DNA of 64,000 nt from Nymphaea colorata (GCF_008831285.2 NC_045139.1:8278204-8342203), one strand, 5' to 3'. Positions 26,650 through 39,761 are shown, numbered from the stretch's first letter. The notes: generated by a model not told the origin, from the sequence alone. Translations and numbers: made by a program.

Positions 26650-28163
26650 ATATCAGGGCTTAAAGCAGCACCCTGTGTAGGTAATCTCATTCTAGCAGTT
26701 ATCCGTAAAGCTTGGTGATTCTTTTCCTTCACTTAAGCAGATCTGAAGTGAATACGGGAAATTGGAGCGACTACATTTACGCATTTATGTGCCCTAGAAA
26801 AGAGTTTCTCAACTGGCAGCGCGCTTCTCCCTTCAACTGGCACTCTTGTTGACTTGTAAATTGATTGTGAGTTGGCCATGACACCGTGGAAGTCTACCAA
26901 GTGATGTTACTAGCATCATGATCAAATCTGCAAGAGGTACATGGGTTGGTTGTATGTCCACGGTGTATTCATTTCTCTCTCTCTCTCTCTATCTTTTCAT
27001 TAGCAAGCTTGAGATCAGGCAGACCCCGCAAGTGCAATCTTAGAGTTCGGGTATGTTTATATTTTCAAATGTTAATTTGAAGATGTGAAATATGGCGGCC
27101 AGACTCTGCCATATTACTCAACCATTTGCACATCCAAAAGAAAATGATGCATGGAGTTTCATATACTAACTGAATGTGAATCTGTTAGTAATTTATTACA
27201 ACGGTAAAACCACCTTGAAGTGGGATGCCATGCTGGTTTATCTTTCTATACCCGTAAGATACCCATAGATGGATCCTTTGATAGCTTTCTTTAGAAGATG
27301 AGGAAATTTTTTAAAAAAAAAATCACTTTACCGTGTTTTAGTTGTAGAGTTGGGTATAAGCGAAAGAGAGTAGTAGGCTATCAAAGCGTATATGAGTAAT
27401 TATTGGGATATGACCGTATCTCATTCTTGAGATGTACTGGATAGAGTTTGGTAGCGTTATCAGTACTCTAACACAATCAGTCGGCGGCCATTGTGGGAGT
27501 TAATCTGGTTGGATAAAGGGTTGTCACTGGTTTAATTTGGTTGGTCATACGCATGCTAGCACAGCTCTAGACCTTAGGCGCAAGAGAAAATGCGGGCTTT
27601 AACTTATTGTTCTTGATGGACAATCAATTGACGAGTTTTGATGAAATTGCTTACTTTTGTATCTCAAGCTTATCCAGTTCATGAAGTAAGAGTTTTTCCA
27701 GTTCATTAAGCAAAATCTACTCTAAATTATAAACCCTTGGGGCAGGAGAAAAGGAGGGGCTTTAGCTGCTTGTCCTTATTTGACAATCAACTGCCGAGAT
27801 TTGGCGTAGTGGTAAAGCTGCTCAATCTGTATTTCAGGTGTATTCAGTTCGTGAAGCAAGGTGTTTCAAACATGACTGAGCCTACTGAATGGCCAACTGA
27901 GCTGAGAGCTAGACTCTGCCTATATTTTCTTTTCTAGGCCAGGTAGTTGCTTTCATCCTGTGTAAAGCCCCTAAGGCTATACATACCTTCAAGATTATAG
28001 CTTGAGTAGACTTTTTGTACATTGGAGCTCGTGTGTCGCTTTTGTCATTGTTTGCAGCCAACAAAAGCAATACATTCAAGTGTAAGAGAGACGATGGGAC
28101 CTGTTTGTAAGTTTGAACGAGCACAACTTGTTCATTCTCGCTATCTCTTTTCACACTATTTAG

Positions 28164-28242
<79 letters not shown>

Positions 28243-29192
28243 ATAAACAACTTATTTGGAAGTTTGAACGAGCACAACTTTTGTAAACTGATTTATTTTA
28301 TGAGCCGTTTTAGTTAAACTTGTTAGTCCCCGTTTTAGTTAAACATGTTAGTCCTTATCGAGCAGGTGGATGTAATGAATCTTGATTGCGAGTGATTGGG
28401 AAAATGAACTAGATTTTTTACCAAAAGAGTGTTTGTCACAGTGATAAGGTTTTTAACGATGACTAGATCACCACAGATTGTAGTTTTTAGTGTTTGAATG
28501 ACAAAGACCTTTGGCATCACGAGCAATTAAAGGAGAGTGCTTTGCACAATCACGAATGCAAAGCTTTGCGTGTTGACGTTTTACCTTGCCAGATCTTCTT
28601 TCCCAACGCTTTGCGAGTGTTTTTGTGTCAAACTAAGAAAGAAATATATGCCTAAGGCCACATGCAGGCAAGCAAGTTGTGAAAGAAAGATCTTCCTAAG
28701 GCAAGTTGTGCATGCTAGGAGAAGAGAGTCGCCTTCACTAGCGTGCTGCGCGGTCCCGTCACTTCATTCATACCCTTTAGGCTAGCAAGGAGGAAGAGTG
28801 CAAAATCCATTAATAAAAATTCTCTCGTAGTTAATGAAGCGTTTGAAAGAAGGAAATCGATATCTTCTGTTGATGTAACTTTCACCATACTTCCTCAGCT
28901 AAATTTGGGTGAAGTTTCCACCATAAAAGTTCAGGGAAGAATTCCTATTGAGTTGAAACTTTATGTTTGGTAATAATAATCAAAACCGTCTTAAGCTTAA
29001 GAATTTTCATCCCTGTTTTGCTGCAAGTTAAAATTATTTACACATCTTACTTCCTTCATTCGATGGAGTGCGGAGTTCCAATTACCCTTTCAGGTCGTTC
29101 TGATAAAAAAAAAAAAAATCTTCAAATAAAATAACATCACTGCTCTTAAAATTGAGAGAAAGAGCATAGCACACATAAAAGGACATGCACAC
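26650..29192. other. Intergenic, RRP8 3' flank
   Basis: RRP8 3' UTR followed by gene-free sequence. It holds short CT and TA/GA tracts and a 21-bp direct repeat (AAGTTTGAACGAGCACAACTT) on both sides of the microsatellite at 28164-28239. No gene was recognised. Confidence 0.5.
28164..28239. repeat. Compound (TA)n(GA)n microsatellite
   Basis: About 14 TA units, a short GT AG link, then more than 20 GA units. Both strands give spurious low-complexity ORFs. Confidence 0.95.
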
Positions 29193-29444
29193 CATAGTTG
29201 GTAAATCCATGACTCAAATCGATAGATGATCGGGTTGGTGGGTTGACTCGTGGACTGAGTAAAGTTTTAAAATAACCTGAATCAGACGAGTCAGGATGTG
29301 TCACATCCGAATCCGATTGAGCCAAGGGTGAGTTGGGCGAGTCAAGAGCGAGCTGAGCCAACCTTAACTCAGTAATCAAATCTTCCAGTGACCTGAGCTG
29401 ACTCGAGCGATTCCGGAGCCGAATCAGTGAGTCGGCCAACCATG
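29193..29444. mobile_element. hAT-like MITE, family C copy 1
   Basis: The 252-bp element starts CATAGTTGGTAAATCCATGACTC-like and ends GAGTCGGCCAACCATG, an inverted match. The flanks ATGCACAC (29185-29192) and ATGCGCGC (29445-29452) match at 6 of 8 positions; both differences are A/G transitions, fitting a decayed 8-bp target duplication. The interior is rich in GAGTC/GACTC motifs. Related to the element at 5365-5739. Confidence 0.65.
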
Positions 29445-30027
29445 ATGCGCGCTATTCTTCAACAAAATGCAAAACCCAGTTTAATAAAACCAGAAGGCAA
29501 GGCCGACAAGAGATCGCAGGTTTAAAAACCGTGACTAAATTTCCTTGATAAAAAATGGAAGCCGCAAAACGTCAACAGTTTAATATATTTTTCACTTTAG
29601 GCTATGTCCTGTTGAATAATTGCCGACTTAAGATCCTTTCAATAAAGTTAAGGACGCGTTGGGACAGGCTGCCAAACTCCCAACTTGTTCATATAAAACA
29701 AGAAAATAGTAATAATTTTGCATGGCCTTGTTGCAACCTTTGCACATGGTGAGGAAAAGAAAGTTTGAGTTGGTAGCTTAGAAAAAGCTGGTCGCGGACG
29801 TGATCCTCCGTTTTTTATGTTATGAGCCATTAAGAAAATGGAGCTACCAATGAAAATGGTACCAACCGGATGGAGAGAAGGGGGAGGGCTTTGGCGCTTC
29901 TTCGGGTAGCTTCCGCGCACTCGAAATGAAAACAACACCAATAAATTAATAACACCGTAGATTTTTTTAAGCGCGTAACCCCGGCGCATCTCTACCTCCA
30001 TAAAACTTAGATAAGCTTTGTCAGCAG

Positions 30028-30131
30028 CAGGGGCGGAGCCAAGGGAGGTCTGCAGGAGCCCTGGCCCCCTCAAAATTTTCTTTTTTTAAAAATGTACATG
30101 TATATTTTAAAAACTTTCAGTTGTCCTATAT

Positions 30132-30164
<33 letters not shown>

Positions 30165-30236
30165 TATTTCAGCCCCGTCAAAATTTAGAAACTTTAATTG
30201 GCCCTCCCTCATGAAAAATTTTTAACTTTGCCCCTG
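30028..30236. mobile_element. hAT-like MITE, family A copy 1
   Basis: The 209-bp element starts CAGGGGCGGAGCC and ends AACTTTGCCCCTG. The flanks GTCAGCAG and GTCAGCCG match at 7 of 8 positions. The interior shares GTCAAAATTTAGAAACTTTA and CTCATGAAAAATTT with the copy at 50436, placing both in one family. A (TA)n run is included. Confidence 0.75.
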
Positions 30237-31336
30237 GTCAGCCGGTTATCGAAATGGAAATTTAGATTCAGGAGGACAGTCTGTTAAAATCATGGTTATG
30301 AATCAGCAGAAAAATATTATGATATACCTTTCCCAAATTATAAGAAATCTATAAAGCCCAATTAAAAGACTCTGAAAATATAAAAACTGATTAAAAAAAA
30401 AAAAACAGTATGTGATTACATGTTACCGACATTGGACCAGCGACGAATTGGATCAAGCCAATTTAGGCTGATTTTTACTACCCTTGGATGCCTGGTTCTA
30501 CCAACTTTGAGATTTTGTAAATGAAAGTACTTTTAAGGAGGTTAGAACCTAAGGCCAGCTAACAAATAGTCAGGGCTCCTTCTTAGTCGCGGTAACTCCT
30601 AAAATTCATTCCCTCTTCTGAACTAATTCTACACTTTCTAGGTGAGTATGATGAGTATTCAGAAGAGAGTCGAAGCTCCTACCTAACTTCTTGGTCCAAA
30701 GACCGAAGAAGACATGTTTGACCATAGATCAACCTATTTAGATATGTAAATGGGTTGGATATATCTGACTTCAAATCATTTAGACAGTTTAGTGAATAAA
30801 ATCCAAATCTGACTACTAAGCAGATTCAAATTCAATACAACACTCTGCAACTGAATCTAACTTCGACTTGGGTACCTGACCTAGATTTGATAACCATCAA
30901 ACTCTATTTATACAGAGATATAAAATGGCAGATCTTCTAATGCTAATGGGGTTTCGAATTAGATTCAAATTTTAGATCAAAATCCTCAAACACTTGATGC
31001 ACCTCGGAATTCAAACGGGTTTATGCATCTTGGTTCTAAAGGAAAACGGGCTACGGGATGAAATGGATATTCTTCTATCCATATCCATGATACGAAATCC
31101 AGATCCACGAATCTTACACCTAACGGACCTGGAGCCTCGAGTCGATCCAAGATCTGTATCCAAAAGACTAGCCCCGGTCGCTTAGCTCGGACCCAACCCA
31201 ATGATGAAGCCGAGATAGCTCGCTGCCCGAGATCTGTGGCACGGCCGCTACAGATAACAGAAACAGTACATAAAGCCGCACCTCAGGCTCTCAGGTGCAC
31301 CGCAAGCTCCAAAGAAGAAGAAGAGAAGAGAGAGCG
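30237..31336. other. Gene-free region and GDSL gene A promoter
   Basis: No gene. The last 130 bp before 31337 resembles the region before gene B: a GCTCGCTGCCCGAGA motif, a short AACAGTA(C/T)ATAAA(G/C)C stretch that may be a TATA element, and GCTCCAAA before the start codon. Confidence 0.55.
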
Positions 31337-34300
31337 ATGGGTGGACGGAGAGCATCTTTGGTGGCTCTGCTCCTGCTGTGCGCCGCCGTTGCTGCTCTAC
31401 GAGGTAGAGCAGCAGACGTCATTGGTGGGTCCGATTCTTCTTCTTCTTCTTTGAACAGAAGTGCTGCTTGCGGTTTTCCGGCCATCTTCAACTTTGGGGA
31501 CTCGAATTCCGACACGGGCGCGATATCAGCGGCCTTCAACAGGATTCCTCCGCCAAATGGCATGACGTACTTCCACAGGCCCTCCGGCCGCCCCTGCGAT
31601 GGCCTTCTCATTATTGACCACTTCGGTACACCACCACCTCTCTAACTCTTTTCTTTCTTGTTTCTTTTTTTGCCATTTTTTTGTGTGACGGCGATGTAGA
31701 TGGGGGAGTTCACCGGATTCCGTTCGAATTGTGACAATTGCCATCAAGCCGCAGTAAGCCGGAAAATCGAGCTTCTAGAGTCCAATTAAATCCCTTCTTT
31801 TGAGCTAGAGACTGACTGAGAACCCGGAGCGGAATCGAGTACTATTATTGGCTACAATCGACCGCTCTGACTTGTCCAATCTACTCCTACCAAATATTAA
31901 CTTTCAGATGAGTTCTATAAGCATCAGCTACGCTGAGGAACAGTGTCATGGAGTTTGAGCTTGTTATTTGACCTCTCTGCCCATTTGATAAAAGAAACTT
32001 GCAACTCGAGCTGGCCTGAGTCAGAGGTTTGATATACATATTTAAACATCGTCTCTTTATATTTTTATTTTATATCCTTTTTTATTTCTCTTTATATATA
32101 TATATATATGTATATTCTTTGTCGTGATGCTAACAGCCGAATCCCTTAAAAACTCTTGACATGCTGCCGATGGTTCTCTTTAGAAATTATTGACATGTCG
32201 CTTAGTGCTTCCTTAAAAGTTCTTGATATAAGCCAAGATTTTGGATTGACAGTCGAGCTTTGCCTTGGAACTAAATAAGCCGTGCTTAAGTTGCCAACAA
32301 AGTCTTCAGGCCTATTTGAGCTCAGTGACAGTTTTGCTCACCTGTCATGTAGGCCTTTGGCTCAAAAGCAAGATACTTGTTTGGTTCTTAGGTACAGCGA
32401 TCCAGATTAGGGACTTGGATTATGACTTTCCAAGTTTGAATACCGTGGCTTTGTAAGCCTTGGGATTTGAGTTCTAACAATCTCTTGGAAACTGTTTTTT
32501 TTTTTATGGACGTAAGGTCTCATGTTCTTGGACCTGAACCTTAAAAGTAATCTATGGGTTTCTGTCACGCGTTAAATGCGACTAATAATTAATGTTTTTA
32601 TCGTCACCAAAAGACACCGACCGTATTTTAAAAGCTGGCTTGGTTTATACAAAATGTTGTCTTTAAGCACCATCCAAACATAGGCTTAATTTTTCTTTTC
32701 TTTTTTTAGTATTGCCGTGGAGCAGAACATTGGACTCGGCCTATGGGCCCAATCCAATACAAGTGGAGCTAAACAATTCTAAGGCTGGAGAACTTATACA
32801 TATATATATATATATATATATATATTACTTTTTTTTTGTAAAAAATATGGAGATGGTGTAAGTTTGATACCCTTGGCCGTCCAATAGAAAAACTATCCTT
32901 GCCTACTGTAATGCGTGATAGCATCAACCGTAAATAGTTAAGACTTAAGAGATCACTTTTCTTTCGCATATCTACCACTTTCTTTTCATTTGTTTTTCTC
33001 CTGAGCTTTCTGATAGTTATAGATTTATCCGACAAAAGTGTGAAAATTACAAAACCAATTAGCTACCGACAGCAGTGTTATCTTCAAAATGTGATATGCT
33101 TATATACTCTTCATCATCTAAATAAATGCTGGGGTGAAAGACCTCGACATGCCAATTAGTTTAATCTGTGATATTTGTGCGGGTGTTTGGTAACACCTGC
33201 ATGTTTGGGTAGTATAAATTTCAATATTATTTAGCAAAGTAAATTAGTAATTATAAAGTGTTATGAGTGTGATTCGTTTAAAATACTTTTTAATATAAGT
33301 TTGGATGGACTTGTTTATTTCATGTGTGGTGTGTGTTTGTGTGTGCATGCACGCACGTGTGTATTATACAGCGATCATATTTTCTGCGTAAGACAAGATT
33401 TATATAAGGGAGGAGCAATGATTTTATGTAGCAATATGTGGAAATTTATCATGTATTGCATTATATTCCCGCATAGAGGAGCAGATGTATTATATAAGGG
33501 AGGAAAAATGATTTTAGTAGTAACAAGCGCATGATTAAACAAAATGGGTTGCAATATATATGAGATTTGCTTTGTTTCCTTGCAGCTCAATATCTAGGCT
33601 TTCCCTTCCTGCACCCTTATTTGGACTCCATTGGAGCAAAGTTTCTGCAAGGAGCAAATTTTGCTGCTAGTGGAGCCACAGTTCAACATCTGAACTTGAC
33701 TCTGTTCGATGGTGGTCTGTGCCCGTTTTCTTTAGATTACCAGCTGGCTCAGTTCTCTCAATTGCAAAATCGGTCCAGTGAATGCTACAACGAAGGTAAT
33801 CGAAAATGAGAAGGAAAATAATGTTGTAATCTAGCATGTTATTTTGTGTTTCTTATCAGTTAGCTCAGTTCGTCCAACATCAATTTCGAATACTTCTTTC
33901 TCTTTTTGTCTCGAAAACTTGTAGATTCGCCTCAAAGTAATAGCTTCAATGTTGGCCTTTTTAGGATGCTCGTATAACGGTGAACTACCCAAATCAAATA
34001 TCTTTTCAGAGGCTCTGTACACATTTGATATAGGTCAAAACGATTTAACGAACGGCTTTCGGAAGCTGCCAATGGCTCAAGTTGCTGCCATCATTCCAGG
34101 CGTTCTTGCTCAAGTGTCATACACAATACAGGTAAAAGAAAGCCGGCGCCATTTTTGTATATCTTGTTTAAATTTTCATGATCTTAACATGATATATTGG
34201 CAAAGAACAAGATACAAATTTATATTTTTGACATTAAAGAATATCAAATGCAAACGTGCCAAAAATACAATCAACATCACAGTAAAGTTCGTGGATATTA

Positions 34301-35351
34301 CGGTAGTAAAGTAGTGTGTATCTTCTTCTTGATCATGCAGAGTCTGTACAGGAGAGGTGCAAGGTACTTTTGGATTCACAATACAGGCCCACTTGGCTGC
34401 CTACCTCTCTATGTCATCTATGGTCCTTTCACAAATTTCACCAAGGACAAGCTTGGATGCGCAGTTTATCCAAACAATGTTGCCATGGAGTTCAATCGCC
34501 AGCTGAAGCAATTGGTGAGGGAGCTGAGAACCAAGCTGCCTCTTGCTGCATTGACATACGTCGACATCTACTCCGCGAAGTATAGACTGATCAGTCAAGC
34601 AACTAAGCTTGGTAATTCTCGATCTCCTCTGCTCTTTCTTGATACTAGGATTTCAGAACAGGCAGTCAAGATTGACTATGACAGGATTTGAAAATGTTCA
34701 TGTGCATCAATCTTAAAAAAAGAGTTCACGCAGCTCTATTCTCTGGTCGATCTCCTGGACCCATAGATGAGTTTGTCATGCCATGTAGTTGAGGTGAAGC
34801 AATTTGGTGAAGTGCTTGCTTTTCAAAACAAGAAAACGAGTATAACTGTAAGGTAACTCAGGTTCCGAAGCAGCCCTTAAGCAAGCAAACACATATTGAG
34901 AATTCTATCTTAAACAAAACAATCTGCATGAACTTATGGTAGTGTTTGGACGACAATCCAAAACAGCTTTTCTGAAGAAAAACGATCAGGCTTGTTTACG
35001 AGCTCTGCCAACATAAAATATCAAAAGTTTAGCTTACAAACACATTGTTTGAAGGTTAGGAATTCTTATTACTGGTCACTGAACGTGGTATGTATTGATG
35101 GTGCAGGTTTTGTTGATCCACTGAAGCTCTGCTGCGGTGGAGGTGACAAGTTGATCTACTGTGGATACAGTGCAATTGTGAATGGCGTTGAAGTTGCTGC
35201 TCCTATTTGTGCAGATCCATTGAAGTATGTGAGTTGGGATGGGATACATTATTCGCATGCAGCAAACCAACTGATTGCCAAGCAAGTTGTTGATGGATCA
35301 TTTTCTGACCCTCCAATCGCTCTAGATAAAGCCTGCCATCGTATGAATTGA
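31337..35351 (+). CDS. GDSL esterase/lipase A (FXG1/ENOD8-like, SGNH hydrolase)
   Basis: Five exons: 31337-31625, 33586-33795, 33965-34131, 34341-34611, 35107-35351; all GT-AG; 393 residues. A hydrophobic N-terminus (SLVALLLLCAAVAAL) is a likely signal peptide, so the product should be secreted or sent to the wall. SGNH features: nucleophile Ser56 in FNFGDSNSDTG, Gly119 in GANFAASGA, Asn192 in DIGQND, and the Asp357/His360 pair in SWDGIHYS. The family hydrolyses acyl or acetyl esters; the Arabidopsis relative FXG1 has been reported as an alpha-L-fucosidase, so the substrate here is open. Exon lengths 210/167/271 are shared with gene B. Compared with B it lacks three codons after the CCG(G/R)GDKL block. 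The start is the ATG directly before the signal peptide; there is no in-frame ATG just upstream. Confidence 0.93.
32799..32825. repeat. (TA)n run in gene A intron 1
   Basis: Pure dinucleotide run inside the 1,960-bp first intron. The rest of that intron has no recognised gene; its last 200 bp is homologous to the end of gene B intron 1. Confidence 0.9.
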
Positions 35352-36447
35352 GGTCGGGCCTTTCCACAATCCAAGAGGGAAAGATCATATCTGGGAAAAT
35401 AAATGCTTAGCATATCATGATGTGGGTTCTGTTCCCTTCCCTAAGTATCTATTGTTGCCAAATCACTGTTTTCTGGATCAGTATGATATACCAGTGACCA
35501 ATCGGTTTACCTCAATTACAAAAGAGAAAAAGGACATAATCGATGCGACGGACTCAAGAAAGCTAATGGAGCATATTAAATATCCTGCACACTTGCTTTT
35601 CCTATTAGTAGAAAAACAGATGAAGAGAAAGGCAAAAAGAAGTCTTATACTGATCATTTTGTGTCATTCTTACACATAAGCTTTTATATTCATAAGATCG
35701 GTGATAAAATATGTGAATTAAGTAATTATGAGGACTACAAGCCTGACAACGAGTTATCAGATCAATTGGATTGATTATCTAAAAATGACAATTCGAAGTT
35801 ATTTTTCTCATAAGAGAGATAAGTAGTGATTTGCTCACAACCCATAAAATTTGCTTCACTTATGCACACTAACGTTTTATTATTTATAACTTATTTATAT
35901 TTAAAATTTAAAATAATAGTGCCCCTTAGCTACAATTTTCTGCCTCCACCAGTGTCCATTAATCTAGGCATTTAGTAAGCCTATAACTATGATATGAAAA
36001 TTGAACAGGATTCAATCACCATGACTTGTGAATAATACAAAATGAATTCATGATGCTTAATACAAACGCTCTATTGCGGATATAAACCTGGTTATATGTG
36101 CTATATTGGTGTAGTATAGTTGATGACTAAAATGTTATTAAAAAAAATTGTTCAGACAAAAATGAAAATAAAAAAATAAATAAATAAACTATAAAAGATA
36201 TTTTAATAAATTACCAAAATATCCTTTTTCTTCTCCTTACCGATAAGCCTTTGTCCTTCCATGGGTGATGGGACCGTGCTTTTTGTGCATTCGTGGGACA
36301 TTGGAGCTGCAGCCTTGAATGGATCGACGGTCTATATCCAATTGACCCGACCCGACTTCGCTTGGGTTCATAATTTGTGCGACCGCTCGCTGCCCGAGAA
36401 CTGTTGCCGCTGTGTGTGCGTACAACAAATAACGTCAGAAAAAACAG
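35352..36447. other. Spacer between GDSL genes A and B
   Basis: Gene A 3' UTR and AT-rich spacer. From about 36360 on it resembles the promoter of gene A. No other gene. Confidence 0.5.
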
Positions 36448-36455
36448 TATATAAA
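36448..36455 (+). promoter_or_regulatory. Candidate TATA box of GDSL gene B
   Basis: TATATAAA lies about 60 bp before the ATG at 36517, inside a stretch shared with the gene A promoter, where the element is weaker (ACATAAAG near 31269). Confidence 0.5.
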
Positions 36456-38697
36456 CCAGCGCTCATCTGCACCCGCAGCCGCATAGCTCCAAATGAAGAC
36501 AGTGAGAACGAGAGAGATGGGTGGACAGACAGCATCTCTGGTGGCTCTGCTTCTGCTCTGCGTTGGCGTTTCTGCGCTGGGTGGAGGAGACAGCGTGGTC
36601 GTTCAATCCGAGTCTTCTTCGAGCGCTCGTTGCCGTTTTCCGGCCATCTTCAACTTTGGGGACTCGAACTCCGACACCGGGGGATATCAGCGGCCTTCAA
36701 CAGGACTCCCTCGCCGAATGGCATGACATACTTCCACAGACCCTCCGGCCGCCCCTGCGACGGCCTTCTCATCATCGATCACTTCGGTACACCACCACTA
36801 CCACCCTCCTTCCTCCTCCGCTTTTCTTTTTCCTTCCTTCCTCTTCCTCTTTCTTTGTTTGACTGCCGGTGACGGCGGTGGAGGAGTTAGCCGGATTCCC
36901 GCCGCAATAAGCGTCGAAATTGGAGCTTTCCTCCGAACCCACGTGAGCCGGTGCACTAGAAACTCAAAGAGTCGACGATCCGTCCAATGAGCTTCCCCTT
37001 TTTGGCGCTAAACACGGAGGGAGACTATTCTTGGCTACATCGACGGCTCTCATTTGTCCAATCTCTACACTACGCGATCTCTTGTTTCCTGGATCTCTTT
37101 TCTTTTCGTGGACAGTGTAGATCCAGTGGATGTCGGACCCGACCCGACCCGGCCCACCCCCCCACTAATGGCATTTCCGTATGAACGAGCCCTGTAGTTT
37201 CAGATGAGTGGTGAGTTCATAAGCATCAGCAACAACGACGGAACAGTGTCTGTCACTGCGGAGTTCTGTTAATCATCATGTACCGTATCGGACCATGTCT
37301 TTTAGGCCTCTGACCCGGTTTAAAAAACAAGGTACTTCTTTGGTTTTGAACGTAGTTTTAATTACCTTTTAATTATTTTTTAAATAGGAAAAGAAAGAAA
37401 CTAAATCGGCACGCGTATCGGCTGGGAGGGTAACAAAACTTTTCCCAGACTCCGCCGCTGGTTAGATCAGGGAATTGGAATTGGAATTGGATTCTGACTT
37501 CCGAGTTTGAGTACTCTTGATTTTTAGTCCTTGTAGTTTGAATTCAAAAAATCTCTGAAAACTCTTTTTCCTCTTTTGGGTGAACTTAAGTTTTCACGTT
37601 CCTCAAACTGAACTAGTGATAAAATCTGGTTTTAGATTATCGCCATAAGAAACAAGATGTAGGCTCTGGCCTCTGGTTCGGGCCACTTGTAGGTTCGGGC
37701 CTCTGGTTCGGTTGATGTTAACCCGCTTTCTAACACTTTCGGTTTTAACCCCGCAAAATGATAGGAATTAGGATAACCATCTATTTAATAACCCTCTTTT
37801 ATAAGTTCTTGAAGATGTTCAATGAAAAACTAAATTTTTGACATGTTACACCAATTGTCAACGAAATCAACTTATAGTATTAAATTTCTTCCAATACAAC
37901 CCCGGTGGTTGGCTGGTAATTGCTATTAAATTTCTTAAACAAGCAAAATAAATCTTATATAAGCATCGTAGGTCATGTGACGCTTTCACGCATAAATTTT
38001 ACTATTTAAAATTGGATGGTGGCCATTGGTGGATATCAATGTGGTTCGATCGTGAACTTTTTATTGGATTATGAGCTTTATTGTGGTTTACAAGTATAAT
38101 TTAGTGGAATGCCCTAAAGGGAAAAATTTTGGGTTAAGGGCATTAACTTGTTTTTTTGCTAAAATGATGATTGTTTGCCGAACTCACTTCGATCTGATGT
38201 GAGTACGACATGTGGTTGTAGTTGGACAAGGTGGAGCTTTGTCGCCAGAAAAGATTTCAAAAGCTGGCGTGGGCAGTAGCCCACACTAGTCACACACTAG
38301 CTCCGCTACTGGTGGCCATCAGTTTTATAATCAATGGAGATGAGACACGGTACCAAGTTAAAGGTAGATTATCTCCATTTCGTTCTCTCTTGCAACCCGG
38401 ACAGGAGACTTCGGCTCTCATTTGGGTACCCATAAAGTTTTAGTGGAACAATCAGAAAAATAGATACCTTCAGCCAAAGGGCATGGATTCATCATGAACA
38501 CTTCGCTAATTGCAGGAAAGTGAAAAGTGCATATCCCTTGAGTTTTGAAGTACTTGAAATTTTGACGGCAGAAATACATGTGGGCTGTTGTGGGCCAGCC
38601 CATTAAAATTTGGATTGGAAAACTTAAAATTACAACGTGACAACTCAAAATTTCACATGGGGCACCTACACAGACCTGTGCATGCAGGTGACTCAAG

Positions 38698-39154
38698 TAG
38701 GGACACAACGAGTCGAGCTACTCGAGCTCGACTCGTTTAAGCTCGACTCATAAGCGAGTTCAAGCTGCTTCATTAGTTAAACAAGTCGAGCTCGAGTTCA
38801 CGAGCCAACTCGTTTAACTAATCGAGTCGAGTTCGAGTTCACTCAAGTGGACTCGTTAAAGCTCGACTCGGCTCGTCATTAAAATATCGGTTTTAAAAAA
38901 ACTGGTTCGAGCCTTAGTCGAGCTCACGTATTTTATCCTTAGTCGAGCTCACGTATTCGAGCCTTAGTCGAGCTCGAGCTCAACAAATATGGATGACTGT
39001 AAACGAGCTTATCGAGCATAATCGAGTCGAGTCGAGTTCGACAAGTGACTATCGAATTGAGTTCCAGCCAGGATAGTCGAGCTCGTGTCTTACTTAGTCG
39101 AGCCGAGTTCGAGCTGACCGAGCTAGGGCTCGACTCAGCTCGTGTTCAGCCCTA
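38698..39154. mobile_element. hAT-like MITE, family D, in gene B intron 1
   Basis: The 457-bp element starts TAGGGACACAACGAGTCGAG and ends CTCGTGTTCAGCCCTA; the inverted ends are TAGGG(CTGA)ACACAACGAG-like. It is bounded by a perfect 8-bp repeat, GACTCAAG, at 38690-38697 and 39155-39162. The interior is made of many GAGCTCGA/GAGTCGAG repeats. It has no coding capacity. Confidence 0.82.
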
Positions 39155-39650
39155 GACTCAAGTGCTCCTTGACCAAAAAAATCCTGGCTCCACCATTGGC
39201 CCAAACCCCCGGTCGATGTTTGAATTCAGGCCAGCCACCATTTGGGATTTTTGCAATGAAGAAAATTTCTACTTGTACATATAGTTTTTTGCACAAGAAG
39301 TTTTTTGCTATTTGAGTAAGCATCGTAGAAGAAAGCTGTCGCTGCCTAGCTATGATAACACGGTATTATCAACTATGTATCTGCAAGAGTTCATTTTTCT
39401 TTTCCACATCTACCACTTTTTTTTTTCATTTGTTTCTCGCATGAGGTGAGCTTTCTTATATTTATTGGTGTTTTTTACATTTTAAGAGCCATTAACATTT
39501 TCATGATTAAAATAAGCATTTCAAATCTGAAAAACGATTGACTTGACATACCACCTTAATATCATATCTATAACTAAATTGCACAACAAATAGGCCGATA
39601 ATTTATTTTAAGGGGTTTGGTTTTTGTCTCTGTTGTCAAATACACCTAGT

Positions 39651-39669
39651 TCTCTCTCTCTCTCTTTTA

Positions 39670-39716
<47 letters not shown>

Positions 39717-39761
39717 TTATTTATTTATTTATTTATATTTATATTTATATTTATATTTATG
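39651..39761. repeat. Complex CT / TA / TTTA / TTTATA microsatellite
   Basis: A CT tract, a long TA run, about six ATTT units, then four TTATAT-type hexamers, all within gene B intron 1. Confidence 0.93.

Noticed and set aside
28022-28277. ORFs rich in Tyr-Ile and Arg-Glu repeats on both strands
   Set aside because: Translations of a TA/GA microsatellite without other support.
33904-33964. Acceptor at TTGTAG (33924) for exon 3 of GDSL A
   Set aside because: That reading hits a stop (GTA TAA) before the conserved ELPKSNIF block; the acceptor at 33964 restores the family sequence and is matched in gene B.
38698-39154. CRISPR-like or satellite array
   Set aside because: Repeat units are irregular, have no spacers of fixed length, and the block has transposon ends with a target duplication.
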